A stretch of 64,000 bases of DNA from Tubiluchus corallicola (lineage: Eukaryota > Priapulida > Priapulimorpha > Priapulimorphida > Tubiluchidae). The stretch spans positions 62,001 to 126,000 of the forward strand of contig JAQGDQ010000582.1 in the NCBI GenBank assembly GCA_030141605.1, written 5' to 3'. Position numbers and translations under genes: made by a program. The notes below the pieces were generated by a model. That model worked only from the letters and a program-made list of their open reading frames with translations. It was not told where the DNA came from and searched no databases. This document shows, in pieces, positions 11,096 to 61,860 of the stretch (the first letter of the stretch is position 1; each line of letters starts with the position of its first letter).

Positions 11096-13062
11096 GTTGA
11101 TGTTATTATCACCTCCAAATTGCATTTATACTCAAAAGAGTTTAATTGCACTGTACACTGTTGCATTGTGTTTAAGAATATTGAATTAATGTGACTAACT
11201 TGTGATTAATACTTAACAAAAGGAATAATTGGCTGCAAATTTTATTATATTTTATTAATTTTATTACAGTTTTGTTATATTTCTGCTACTCCAGTTTTTT
11301 GCACAATTTATTATATTTATATTCCAATAAAGTATTGCTCTACAGGAAGGGAAGAACAAAATAGTAAAATGTTATGAGGTGATTAATCAGAAGAAAAGGC
11401 TGACCACAATATAGACAACAATTAAAAGATCAAAGTCTCCATAGTAGTAAGTTAACAAATTGTTTGAAAAGTTGACTATGGGTACTGTTAATCAATCGAT
11501 TCTGTCATTCATCATTTTGTTACAACTAACTGTGCTGACTTGAGATCTTTTCCATCTCCAGAAAAACTTTGGTTTAAATCCGGGCATTCAGCTGGGATTT
11601 ACATTGTGCATCCAAAAGGTATTGGTTAGTTTGATACTTTCTGTTGGACCAGCTTCTGTTCCACCTACATAATTATGCTAAGTACCTGACCAGAGACTCG
11701 ATCCTAGATTGTAACTTATCTAATGGTCTCACATTTTAAATCCTGCCACACAGGCTCTTAGATGGCCAAAAATAGAATTCAAATTTTGTGGTATAAGAGA
11801 TCAAGTACCAAGTGTGCTACTTTTAATGCCAAAATATGTCCAAAAGTCCTGAGTTAGATTTCAGTAGCTTTATTACGTGTTACCTGAAAACGAACGATAT
11901 AATTATAAGTAAATTTTGCAAGTGTAACGTAAGATTATACAATTAATTGCATAACATGTATCTGAAAAATTACCGAACATCCTGACTTAAATAATAATAT
12001 TTCACAAAAATAAGAAGACTTACATGTTGTCATCTCTTAGCGCTTTCAGCCCCAAAAGTCCAGCCTCACCAGCAAAGTTTAAAGAATCATGTCAATGTGA
12101 TATTCTACTCGCTTATGTAAAATAATTAATTAATTAACTAAGAAATTGGTCGATTTTACTTATGCCTATTGCTTTATATGCCCAACTCAGCGATTATGCA
12201 GCCATTCCCTGATGACGTCATGGCAGGAAACTTGAAAAGACTACCACCATCACTTGTTGCTTTAACACATTACCCTGCTACACAAATTTTAGGCATTTTG
12301 CACGTGGTTAATGTACAAAAAAGTTACACAACACGAAAACAAGTTCCAAAATGTTTAACATGCGACACCTCGTCAGCCCGATCAGATGCATCACTGCAGT
12401 AAACAAAACACAGGCACAGACATCCCACAATACTTTTCAGACAATCATCCTTATCCTGCCATGACATCAATCACTACAAGTATCCGAAGTTTGGCTAGTG
12501 CTGGTACAGTATTGCAGATGTTCAAATTGATGAGATTGAGCGTATTTTATTAATTAATTCACATAGTTGCTTGCATGAAAACCGGGATATTCAATACAAT
12601 TATTTCTTTTCTGCTTAAGTTGTTGGTTTTGGTATTTATAAACAATGACTAGGCGTTTACTTTAAATGCAAAGTTGCTTATCATAATATCAGTACTCAAA
12701 GCCGAACCCAGACACAATAATATCAGTACCCGAACACATACAAGTAAAAAGTAGTGTTGCTCCGAATACATTTTTTTGTCGGATAAGGAATACTGGATAT
12801 CATCGAATATTTCCCAAAATTGACTTCCGTATTCGGATTATAACCGGATAGGTTTACTAAATTTGGATCGAATATGTGGATCAGATTGGATAATGAAAAA
12901 TTAGTAAATGTTTGCAAACTTTAGCGTCTATAATCTTAAAGTGTAAGGGGTCTTAAGGTTGTTTCATCTTTTGATAGGAATTTCTTCTTAAAAATAGAGT
13001 AAATTTGGGGCCAAAGTGTATCATAGTGTTGTGTCTGGATAGTTGCTACTATACATTATTAC
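11096..13062. other. AT-rich intergenic stretch
   Basis: No supported gene. A patch of repeated GGATA/CGAATA words at 12745-12900 looks like the end of an old repeat. Nothing else is identified. Confidence 0.4.
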
Positions 13063-13255
13063 AGTGCAAACACTGCAGTTACTGAAAGCTTTTTTTTCAA
13101 TTTATTAGTCAAAAATCGATTTTCAATTTGTGTAAATAAATATATAAAATATAAATAAAAATATGCAGTAAATAAATGTATTTCACGTATAATTTTGCAT
13201 GAAAATCCATTGTGTGAGGAGCAGAAACCTACAAAAATTATCAATGTGTTTTTGC
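13063..13255 (-). mobile_element. Fragment of TTAA-flanked repeat family C
   Basis: Inverted relative to an internal block of the complete element at 37245-37951 (shared words around CCTCACACAATGGATTT and AAATTAAAAATTGATTT). No termini are preserved. Confidence 0.5.
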
Positions 13256-13820
13256 ATAGTAAAATCGTCCGTAAGTTGGCAATTTAGCTTTTCTAGTTAT
13301 TTACATATCCTGAATCTCCACTTCATGAAGACCATTTTGATACCAAGCTCATCACGCTCAAATTAAATTTTTAGTATTTTTTGAATATTTTATTGGCATT
13401 TTGATGCTGGAATATAAAAGGCCAATATATTTAGCATTTGTTTTTATAAAAACAAATAACTGACATTTGACCAAATTTTTGTGCATTTTACTTTGAAGCA
13501 TCATGACATAATTTTAACTATGCTGACTTATGGATGGTTTTGGTTTGCAAGCACACATATAACATAATCACTGTTTAGTGAGAGCAGTTTTTCATGAATC
13601 CATGCAAAATGCAACAAACGCTTACAGTACTGAAGGAGTTTAAGACAGAAAGCCTGTATGAATTCTTTCTTATTAATATTTCCGAATTGAAAAAATCTGA
13701 TATGTTTAGCTGTATCTGTTACTATTTTTCAGCTTACAGGTTTTGATATCTTGCTGCTTGTGAAATTTTCTTGTTTTCTTCACACATTGTTAAGGACCAG
13801 TAAACTGACTAAGCCTGGAA

Positions 13821-52854
<39,034 letters not shown>

Positions 52855-53129
52855 TAAATCAGGGTTGCTTAAATGATGAACTTGCAACAATCTGTGAATG
52901 TGTAGGTTAATATTTATTTGCTAGTCGCACAAAGGCACGAGTTTTTGAGATGATGTCACTTTACAGATTCTGCGATACTGAATGTTTACAGTAATTTTTG
53001 TATTGTTGATAGGTTGTAGGCGTTGTTGGTTGTGAAGCAAAACATTTGTACCAAAACAATCCGTTCAAAATGTCCAGTGTTCAGTTTGCATTCAGTGTTC
53101 AACACTGGTAATGAACAATGGTATTACAA

Positions 53130-53517
53130 TAGGCCTGTTCATAGTTACAGCAATTGATGATGATCGTTAAGAATTCAAAGGTTAAGTGTACCAGACAACA
53201 CATTTGTGTACACTTGACAACGCCTCGCAGCCCATGCTGTTGTAATAGTAGCAGCTTTAACAGCTAGCTAGATCCTTATGTAGTTCATTTTTTCTTATTC
53301 CCAAGCAAGATTCTGTTAGTAAATCACTCTACACACAGACTAATGCATTATTAAGTAAAGTCCACCTAAAAACTACTGAAGTTACTGAACTAATGCTTTT
53401 GCATTACCTACATGTCACCTACGATTATACTTAAGACACGTTGCTGTGGGACTGGGACACTTAAACTTTGACCTATAGCAACTACGCATGCGCTCTACGA
53501 AACTATGAAAAGGCTTA
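53130..53517 (+). mobile_element. MITE family A, complete copy, possibly in the transporter 3' UTR
   Basis: TAGGCCTGTTCATAGTTACA to AACTATGAAAAGGCTTA. It lies 275 nt after the stop, before the first AATAAA found downstream. Confidence 0.75.
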
Positions 53518-53839
53518 TTAGTAACATAATCTGATGAGTAACTTAACATTTTTCATGATGCAAAATGCCGAAAACAATTTTGGTCCTGAAGGAGTTAAGG
53601 CCTGCTGCTTACTTTGCATAAATAGGCAAATTTTGTTGTTTTATACATTATACAATGATAGAATAATAGTTGTGATACAACTTCGATTATTTACGTGATG
53701 TGACAGTTGTTAGTTTTGTATTAATAGTTGTGATGCAGCTCTGAACGTTAATATTTTAGTAACAATTAGTTTTATATTGAAATTTGTGATGCAGCTGTAA
53801 ACGTTAATATCAGTGTTTAAGTTTAAATAAGTAGGTATA

Positions 53840-53845
53840 AATAAA
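53840..53845 (+). terminator. Candidate polyadenylation signal AATAAA of the transporter gene
   Basis: First AATAAA I could find downstream of the stop at 52854, in a cluster of overlapping AATAAAT words. It implies a 3' UTR of about 1 kb. Confidence 0.4.
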
Positions 53846-54153
53846 TAAATACATTAATTGTTTGTTTTTGTTGTTTACTCTTGTAAATGATTTCTCTATA
53901 ATCTAAAAAGTTTCACACTGAAAGATCGGAAAGAAATAGGTTTCAGTACCTACATATGTATAGTATATACATATTGACTGACTAAGTTATAGAATGTTAA
54001 TATATCAGTTTAGTCTTTTATTATCTTTCTATCGTTGTGATATTTTAATGGTTGTAATCGTTCAGAATATTTTTGATGTTTTTTTTATAATTTGTCTGTT
54101 TGTTGCTTATAAATTGTGTAACAGTTTTGCCTAAACGCATGTAGTGTACGTAC

Positions 54154-54512
54154 TAGGGTTGAGCATTCTCTACCAGAAAGCGAATTCAAATCAAATCGAA
54201 TCTGAATCAAATTCGTATTGAGTTTGAAAGATTTTTGGAAAAGTTTTCAAACCACTAGTAAAAAGTGGTCTTACAAAGATCATGCATTACTTGATTTTGT
54301 TTTGCAGTAAAACCACTATTAGTTTGTTAAAAATTTTGTGCAGAAACTGCAGCTAAATTGCACTAATTGCATGCTGTTTCAAACATTTAATGTTAAGAAA
54401 CATATGTGGTTGAAGTGCTGAACTATTTGAATCTGTAATTTTAGGTTGGGGGTCGAATTCGAACTAAAAAAACTTGCTCGGATTCGATTTGAAGATTCGA
54501 TGCTCACTCTTA
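54154..54512. mobile_element. Short hAT-type MITE with 8-bp target duplication
   Basis: Starts TAGGGTTGAGCATTC and ends TCGATGCTCACTCTTA. Flanks GTACGTAC (54146-54153) and GTATGTAC (54513-54520) match at 7 of 8. The interior is rich in GATTCGAAT words. Confidence 0.75.
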
Positions 54513-54868
54513 GTATGTACATCACAAGCATCGACTACGGTCCCGGTCTTGGTTGAGTCTCTTCATCAAGTAGAAAAATCACACTAAAATAGTGGAAGCA
54601 GGTGTTAGTTTCACGTAATTGTTGCACTGTATTATGTTGTAATTTTATGAGAGATAATTAAAATTGCACCTGCTGTCATTTTGGCTTCTCCTCATTTGTA
54701 GTTGGCTTCATTTTTCTCTCCGAAACTTGGAAATTTCATTATTTTGTAGAGCAGTTTACTAGCTTTTATAAGGACGTCATCTGTTAATACATTGAAATTG
54801 ACGTCATACTGTGAAAAATTGAAATGGTCGGAGATTTATACATTTTAATGCTGAATCTTAGCTATGTT

Positions 54869-55476
54869 AAGGGCCGGCTCTACTACTAGGCAAACTAGGC
54901 AGTTGCCTAGGGTGCCATATTTGGGAGGCGCCAAATCCTGGAAGTGATTCTTTAATATTTAAATTTCGTATATCTAATAACATAGTGTATGTGTGAATTA
55001 GTTGCATTATTTTCCTGTCGAACTCTATGGTTTATCGATTCCAGAAAGTGTTTTCACGTAGCAAACACTTTGCGTTATCTGGTTTCCTAAGATTACGTAA
55101 TTTCTGACATTATGTCACGCAGTTATTACTGACACATTACCTTGCTTTTGCGGTCTTTAGGACGAATTGAAAAAAACTGGCGTTTCGTATAAAGTACTAT
55201 GGAGTCTTAAATCCAATTTCAAATTCAAGCAATCATAAATACAATTTAAAATTTAACCAGTACAAGCTGTTGATTGGTAATTAACTACACTTAATTGGTA
55301 CACATGTGTAGGCCTAGCATATAAGTACCATTGTACTTTATTATAATAGTATACAAGAAAAAGTCAATATTGGATGTGTTGTGGAAACCGTGGGGGACAG
55401 GACAGGGTTGACTATTGAGGAGATTGCGCTAAAAACAGTTTTGCCTAGGTCGTCAAAATACTTAGAACCGCCCCTG
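54869..55476. mobile_element. Non-autonomous hAT-type element
   Basis: Left end AAGGGCCGGCTCTACTAC with CTAGGCAAACTAGGCAGTTG inside; right end CTTAGAACCGCCCCTG. Flanking octamers GCTATGTT and ACTACGTT match at 6 of 8. A lone terminus of the same type (AAGGGCGGCTCTAAAC) occurs at about 60071. Confidence 0.65.
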
Positions 55477-55484
55477 ACTACGTT

Positions 55485-57532
55485 CTCTTTGTACATCCAA
55501 TGTTCCAGTAAAGAGAAGCAGTTTGGGTCAGTACAGCAGCCATAACCACCTACCACCCAAAGCAGTTCCTCCCACATTTACTCATCGAATTTCTTGATCA
55601 TGCTCTGACGTCGCTTAATTTGCTGCAAATATTTCTGGTCAAAAGCCAAATTTCTCTGCAATTGACATGTAGGTTAGACAAAATGTTTACTGTGTTAGGC
55701 TATCAACTTCATGGGACTTTTTCGTGTTTGGAAACAACAGAGATTGTCAACACACCGCAAACAATTTTTTACTGCAGTTTGTTTACCTAACATTGTCAAT
55801 GGAAATACATATATGTTCATGACACTATTACCAAAAAAATTAACAATGTTAATAATTCGATAGATACGCAATGCCTCCAATAAAAAGAGATGCAGCCATA
55901 TGGCTATAATTAAGAGTACTTTTTAAATTATTTGTCATTTACATTGAGAATAATTTAAAATTTATTCTGTTACAGTTGTAATAGAAGTTTAATTAACAAA
56001 ATTAAATTTGAAACTCTTAAAATCACAGCAATTGTTCGTGTGGGTTCCCAAAATTCTATAAAATTTGTTTATGATGTATGTTGCATAGATTTGTTGCAAA
56101 TTATGGGGCAATTGCTTTGATTAACAAAAACATTTAGATACCTTTTTTCTAGTAAATTTTGTAGTTTCTGTTAACATTACTAATTAAATACTTAACAGGT
56201 CAAACTACTTAAAAAGCTTGAAATTTCGTAATATTGATATTTAATTTGGAATCATTTACTTTTAGACAACTAAGTAAGTGGCAGGTGATTTATATAAAGA
56301 GAAAATGAAAATTAAATATTTTCTCATCTTAAGTATTTATGTAGTTTAGCAACGCAAACAGGTCTGTGTCTATAGTAGTCATACATTTGCCTGCTTTGGT
56401 AGTACACCACAAACTGTTGCCGCGAATGCACGCTGCTGTAACATACCACAAACGGTTAGTGCGCGAGTTAGTACACCACAAACGATTGCTGCTCAAACGC
56501 ACGCTTTGGTAGCACGCAACAAGCTGTTTACTACAGAAACAGTGGGGTATAAATAGCAGCTGGAATGTAGCAGGAATCGTGTAGAAAGAAAGGAGAGAAG
56601 GTTAGCACTCCCCTTGATAAGGACGGAACAGGGCATTTGCCCTCTAACACACATACGGTTAAGGCCTGCTGCTTACTTTGCAGCACTTGACCATATTTTT
56701 CAGTAAAAGCATTTTCGAAATTTAGTTATAAATGCGTTGTCATTTATTAGGTGTGTAGCACACTGAAGATCAGGAGTTCAAACCGTGATTAGTGATTTTT
56801 TTCCTGTTAGCACAATTTTTGTCGTGAATAGTTTTTTCTTTTAAAGGTTCTTAAGCAATTCTTGTAAAAATATATGTGCAAGAAAATAAAAAACAATTTT
56901 GAAAAATAAAAAACCGTTAATTTAACGGTACAGGATGTTCCAAAAACGTCTTCCGAAGGCCGCTGTACAGAAAGATATTGAGTGTTAAAGAGCCAAAAAA
57001 TTGAAATCAGGATCTATATAATTTAGGCTTACTAAACTCAATGACTTCTAATTTTTTTACAAACGTTTGTAAAATTATGGACAAATCGCTTGAAAATCAT
57101 AAGACCTTTTCACACTAATTGGTAAGTCATGTCACAATTTAATGAAAGAGTGTTCATGGAAGCTAGAACCATTATTAAAGAGGCCATGAAAAGGAAATAA
57201 ATAAAACGCAAAAAATTTGTTTCCACGTGGGTTCTGTATAACCTAGATGCAAAAAATCTGAAATCATAGTCATTTTAATCATTTTCAAAATCTTGTAGTC
57301 TAAAATTCTTTTACAAACTTTCAAATATCGACATTTAAATAGAACGAATTATTTAATATTTAATACTTTTTATTTGGAAATAAAGACACCTAACAATTAT
57401 AAAGAGCTACAATTTATTTAATACAGAATTATTTAACATGTCTCGTATTTTTTCACACGACGAATATTATTAGTACAGTATATATTAAATTTCAGCACAA
57501 AAATGTTTGTTAACGACACAAATTTCTTTAAA
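55485..57532. other. Intergenic stretch without identified gene
   Basis: No supported coding sequence. It contains an imperfect roughly 40-bp repeat around ACCACAAAC (56406, 56447, 56482) and GGCCTGCTGCTTACTTTGCA at about 56662, also present near 53599. Confidence 0.4.
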
Positions 57533-58137
57533 GGAAGACAGGATGATTTTTCATATACTAGTCCATTTTCAAGTACGGTAAAAAGTAAACCTTTTAGCAC
57601 AATTAATACTGCAAAAGCGTTTTTGATAATTCAATAATAGATTAAAAACTTAATTAACGGTGGGCGAGTCCAACTATTGATGACATCACTAACTAACATA
57701 ATTTTTAACAGCGAAAAAATATTCCACGAGCGTGTTGCACGTGTTTGGGAAAGCGAAAATTAAAGCACAATGATGCTGTAAGATATTCCGTGTGTTGTAT
57801 TAAAACTAGGCATGTTTTAAGATGAAAATTCAAATTTCAAATTTACCGCTGTGCTCAGGCGTGAGCTACCGAATGTGTGCAGTTCGTAACAAACTAGCAC
57901 ATATTAATTGAGAGGTGCAGCGCCTGCTTTATGTGCAATGGTTTTCGAAATGCAGACGCTAGTGCCGTCTAACCAGCGAAAAGCGAAATGCATGTAACAG
58001 TGAAAAACTAATGGCGCGAACTTGAAATTGTGTTGTGTGGTAATAATTCTTTCACGTAAGTCAATTTTGAAAAAAATAGTATGTTACCACCTTTCAATTG
58101 TTTTGACCTACAGTTTAAGACTGGGTCCGGTTTTGCT
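57533..58137 (+). mobile_element. Interspersed repeat family E, full-length copy
   Basis: Starts GGAAGACAGGATGATTTTTC and ends near GACTGGGTCCGGTTTTGC, like 43296-43890. Confidence 0.72.
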
Positions 58138-58411
58138 TTATTTCAGTTTACCAATTTATTTTACCAGTTTATCAGTAAACTATAAATTATACTGCTTTTT
58201 AAGGAAACGGTAATGTCGGAAAACTAATCTAATCAGTTCAAGTCCCAACTGGTATGTTTTGCTACACCTTTACGAACTCCTCCTGTGTTAAAAAAACTTT
58301 TTAATATTTCATCTAAATTAAATTTATGACGTAAATATCTTAGTTTGTTTATATCTCACGCATGAAATTACGTGCTTAAACGAAAAGATGCTATTTACTG
58401 ATTATAATGCT

Positions 58412-59488
58412 TCACTCATTTATTATCTCTGCATCCCAGTTCAGTTTTTTAGGCTTTTCTGGAAACACTGTGTAAGCATCATTCCACGTATCAAGCAGTT
58501 TACCTCCACACTTGGCACTTTTTTTACTTGATTTACCTGTATGCATTCCCGGTTCACAAAAGTTAGTAATTAATGTTTCGTTTTTACCGCTAATGTTATT
58601 ATAAAGTGTATACATGTGATTTTCGTTAAAGTAATAACCTGTGAATGTATCACTGGCAATTGTCAGTGACCGCCTTCCAAATAATTTAATATACTTGTTG
58701 AGGATCAGATACTTTTCGCCTCGAATGTACGGGCGAAATGAGGAGTCCTCCAATTTCTCAAATGCCCATTGGAGAAATTTCGTCCACACGTGTGGCATGG
58801 GAGCCAAGCCAAATACTCCTACAAGTGGATTTAGGTAAACTGTGTCATTACATTTTGGACACAACGGCATTTTGCGTTGAAGACGACCTCTGTCCGTTCT
58901 TCCAACCAAGGATCCAGTCGTGAGTGTTACAGCACCTACTTCCGGATTATCCTTGTAAAAGAGAAGGGCGGCTTTTATCCATCTGTAATAGAACCTAGAT
59001 GGCGCTGTGTCATCTTCGAACACAATGCCATAGTGTCCTGGTTTTTCTGAAGGTATCCAACAAGTAAACCATTGCATATGAACCCCTTTATTGCGGTCAT
59101 TGACTACGACTTCCTTTTTACCATAGGGCCACTCGAATGAGTTAGCAATATCAACAGTTTCCTTGGATATTTCTTTTTTCCTATCAATACAAATCTTTAA
59201 CTGCACAATATCACCGTCATATTCTGCAGCGGCCAACGCGTTTAGCAGTCTTTCCAATGACCAAGGTCTATTCATCGTCAATACGGCGATCTCCAGATGG
59301 AATGGCTCATCTTTTGTGACGGCACCTGGTGTGGCGAGGATTGAACTTGACCGTTTTGCGTCATCATCAAACGTTTGCCGTTTGTTCTCAGATCGATTTA
59401 ACGTTACGTAACTAATGATGACGAACAACAGCACGACGAAGACGTAAACGCGGCGAAAAATGCCTTTTCTATGTTCACAAATTATCAT
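58412..59488 (-). CDS. Single-exon type II membrane protein with glycosyltransferase-A-like domain, 358 aa
   Basis: Predicted Golgi or ER glycosyltransferase. Start ATG at 59488 is chosen because the longer frame begins with GTG. A short basic cytosolic tail (HRKGIFRR) precedes one membrane anchor (VYVFVVLLFVIISYVTL, about residues 15-31), then a Ser/Thr/Asp stem and a lumenal domain. That domain starts with LEIAVLTMNRPWSLERLLNA, the beta-strand/helix typical of GT2-like nucleotide-sugar folds. VFEDDTAPS is a plausible DxD-type metal site. Cys-containing CPKCND and one NxS/T site in the tail (NET of KNETL) fit a secreted domain. The acceptor and sugar are unknown. No introns interrupt it; retroposition is possible but no poly(A) tract is evident. 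A TATA-like GTATAAGT lies about 75 nt upstream (59560-59567). Confidence 0.8.
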   Translation of the reverse strand: MIICEHRKGIFRRVYVFVVLLFVIISYVTLNRSENKRQTFDDDAKRSSSILATPGAVTKDEPFHLEIAVLTMNRPWSLERLLNALAAAEYDGDIVQLKICIDRKKEISKETVDIANSFEWPYGKKEVVVNDRNKGVHMQWFTCWIPSEKPGHYGIVFEDDTAPSRFYYRWIKAALLFYKDNPEVGAVTLTTGSLVGRTDRGRLQRKMPLCPKCNDTVYLNPLVGVFGLAPMPHVWTKFLQWAFEKLEDSSFRPYIRGEKYLILNKYIKLFGRRSLTIASDTFTGYYFNENHMYTLYNNISGKNETLITNFCEPGMHTGKSSKKSAKCGGKLLDTWNDAYTVFPEKPKKLNWDAEIINE

Positions 59489-59644
59489 GGCGCTTTTTAA
59501 CACGATCAGCTACTCAGAACAGTTAAAATAAAACAGAAGACTGCAGCACTTAACACAGTACTTATACTCAGGTCATTGTTATACGGACTGTGACCTTAAT
59601 ACAAGCCCTGCTACGCACGACGACTATAAATTACTTAGCTTACA

Positions 59645-59844
59645 TACCTATTTGTTTGGAGTTGTTGTATTTTATTTTTGAAATCATGAGTTATTCAGCA
59701 GATAAAATGATCATAAAAAATGAAGTAACACTGAATCTGATAATCTTATCAGATTCAGTGTTACTTCATTTTTTATGATCATTTTATCTGCTGAATAATT
59801 CATGATTTCAAAAATAAAATACAACAACTCCAAACAAATAGGTA
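59645..59844. repeat. Near-perfect palindrome 1 (99-bp arms, 2-nt loop)
   Basis: Left arm 59645-59743 and right arm 59746-59844 are exact inverses except for one G/A difference (CATGAGTTATT versus CATGAATTATT). The centre is GATAA-TC-TTATC. Confidence 0.97.
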
Positions 59845-60057
59845 AAATTTATACGTGAACAATTTATATGCATAGGAGCTAGTAGAAACGCCAAACTTAG
59901 CATGTAAATATGCCAAACAAGATAGATGACTCAATTTTAATCAAAAGGTACCTTTTGATTAAAATTGAGTCATCTATCTTGTTTGGCATATTTACATGCT
60001 AAGTTTGGCGTTTCTACTAGCTCCTATGCATATAAATTGTTCACGTATAAATTTTAC
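59842..60057. repeat. Perfect palindrome 2 (108-bp arms, no loop)
   Basis: Arms 59842-59949 and 59950-60057 are identical in inverse orientation with no mismatch. The centre is AAAAGGTACCTTTT. It overlaps palindrome 1 by the three bases GTA. Confidence 0.97.
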
Positions 60058-60199
60058 GCACTCTTTCTTAAGGGCGGCTCTAAACACGGATACTTGGTAT
60101 TTATTACTTTATTTTATATAATATTTACTATATTCATTATTTAATACTTTTTGTATTAACTTTATTAAATGACTATGACAACAGCATTTATTCAAATCA

Positions 60200-61260
60200 T
60201 TATTGTAAATAAAATGGCCAAATGTTATAAGTGACAAAGATTGGTACGACAAAGTCAAGGGAGAAAAATGGAGCAGGACGATAAAACGTAGAAGGTTTAA
60301 CTAGGTTCATCGCTCTGAAGTCTAGCGCCCCACGAATAACATTAAGTGTCCTGTTTGCGCGAGTGTCAGTTTCTGGTGAGCGGTCACTCCAACGAAGATT
60401 GGTGATGATGGTAGTGCCCAGATTTGGACGCGAAGAAACATGCTCTAGGATTTTGTCGCCCATGCTGTGAGGAAAGTAATTTGGATTTGGAAAATAATTT
60501 GGAAAGTAATCGTGAGCGAATGGTCGGATATTTGATGATATGTTGTCATCGATGTCATTTATATAGGAGAGGAATAAAGCCGGTCCAACAACTGAGCATT
60601 GTGGGTCTCCTGATGAAACATTTATGGGTTTGGAATGAATGCCATTGATGGAGACCTTCTGCGACCGCTCAGAGGGAAAAGATTTGACCCATTGTAGCAT
60701 ATGACCTCTGATACCATAGAATACGAGCTTAGCTATAAGAAGCTGATGTGGGACCCGGTCGAAAGCTTTGCCGAAATCAAGCAGTACACTATATCAACCT
60801 GACAGACTTTATTGCTTTATTTGTCATTTGAAGCTAATGTCCAGTCGTGTACGGATTCTATCAGCTGAATTGAACATGAAAAACACGAACGAAAACCGTG
60901 TTGGATGCCCTTAATACTGCTATAATTGTCAAGATGTGTGTTGACATGTAAGAGGCAGATATGCTCCATTATTTTACAGGCTATGCATGTCTTGAGATAG
61001 GATCTGTAGTTTAAAGCTGAAGAAGTAGATCCTTTTTGTGTTTAGCAGTAGTTTAGTAGTTTAGTGTTTAGTAGTAACTGTCAGCCTTGGCTTTGTTGGA
61101 GACATAGATGTTGCTTTGGTCGATGAGACTTGGGATACCCGTGTGTTCAGTATTCGTGATCTTTACAAAGCTCAAAAAACATTTTGGATTTTCTGCTAGT
61201 GATCCACCAATGACGTCATTAATGTATTCATTATAAATAAACTCAATCAATTAAACTGGA
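60200..61260 (-). mobile_element. Degenerate antisense LINE fragment (reverse transcriptase)
   Basis: Reading down from 61250: a pre-RT segment (NPKCFLSFVKITNTEHTGIP), then CKIMEHI and IQHGFRSCFS (60850-60965), LDFGKAFDRVPHQLLIAKL (about 60720-60785), and SSGDPQCSVVGPALFLSYIN around 60560-60640. Frames shift several times and the YxDD motif reads AHDYF, so the copy is inactive. Confidence 0.85.
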
Positions 61261-61551
61261 TCAGTTAGCAAGCGGTGGCTGCTAAACTAATTTGCATATT
61301 TTGCCCACCGTTGAAAAAACAAAAAAATGAATGTAACAGGAACGAATAACAATGATGAGATTGACAACTGACTGACCAGTGACCGCACATATATAAAGGA
61401 AGGCAACTAACAAACAAACAAAAAACAGGCAAAAAATCAGCAGGTGTACGATCAAGCAAATCGTAACAACAGTTTATGATTATTTTGTATATTCATTAAT
61501 GACAATGTTGACAAATGACAAAAATTACAACAACAAAAACACAATGACGGT

Positions 61552-61612
61552 GGTAATTATGATGATAAAAATGATGATAGCAATGATGATAATGATGATG
61601 GTGATGGAGATA
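61552..61612. repeat. GAT-rich microsatellite
   Basis: GATGAT and AATGAT triplets. Confidence 0.8.
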
Positions 61613-61721
61613 CTTTAGGGATTAAAGCCAATATTCGCACTTTTCAAGTTGATTAAAAACTTTTGATTTTAAATAAAATCTTGGTGTAATCAGGCAGGCA
61701 CCCATCATATTTGATGACTAG

Positions 61722-61860
61722 CTTATCATCATCATCATCATCATCATCATCGTCATCGTTGTTATCATCATCAACATTGTCGTCGTCGTCGTCATCATCA
61801 TCGTCATCGTTATCGTTATCGTAGTAATTGTCGTCGTCATCATCATCATCATCATCATCT
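61722..61860. repeat. (ATC)n/(GTC)n microsatellite
   Basis: Long run of ATC, GTC and GTT triplets. The poly-Asp frame on the minus strand is an artefact. Confidence 0.95.

Noticed and set aside
59489-59503. Longer N-terminus of the glycosyltransferase-like protein beginning at 59503
   Set aside because: That start codon is GTG. The first ATG, at 59488, still leaves a basic tail and complete membrane anchor.
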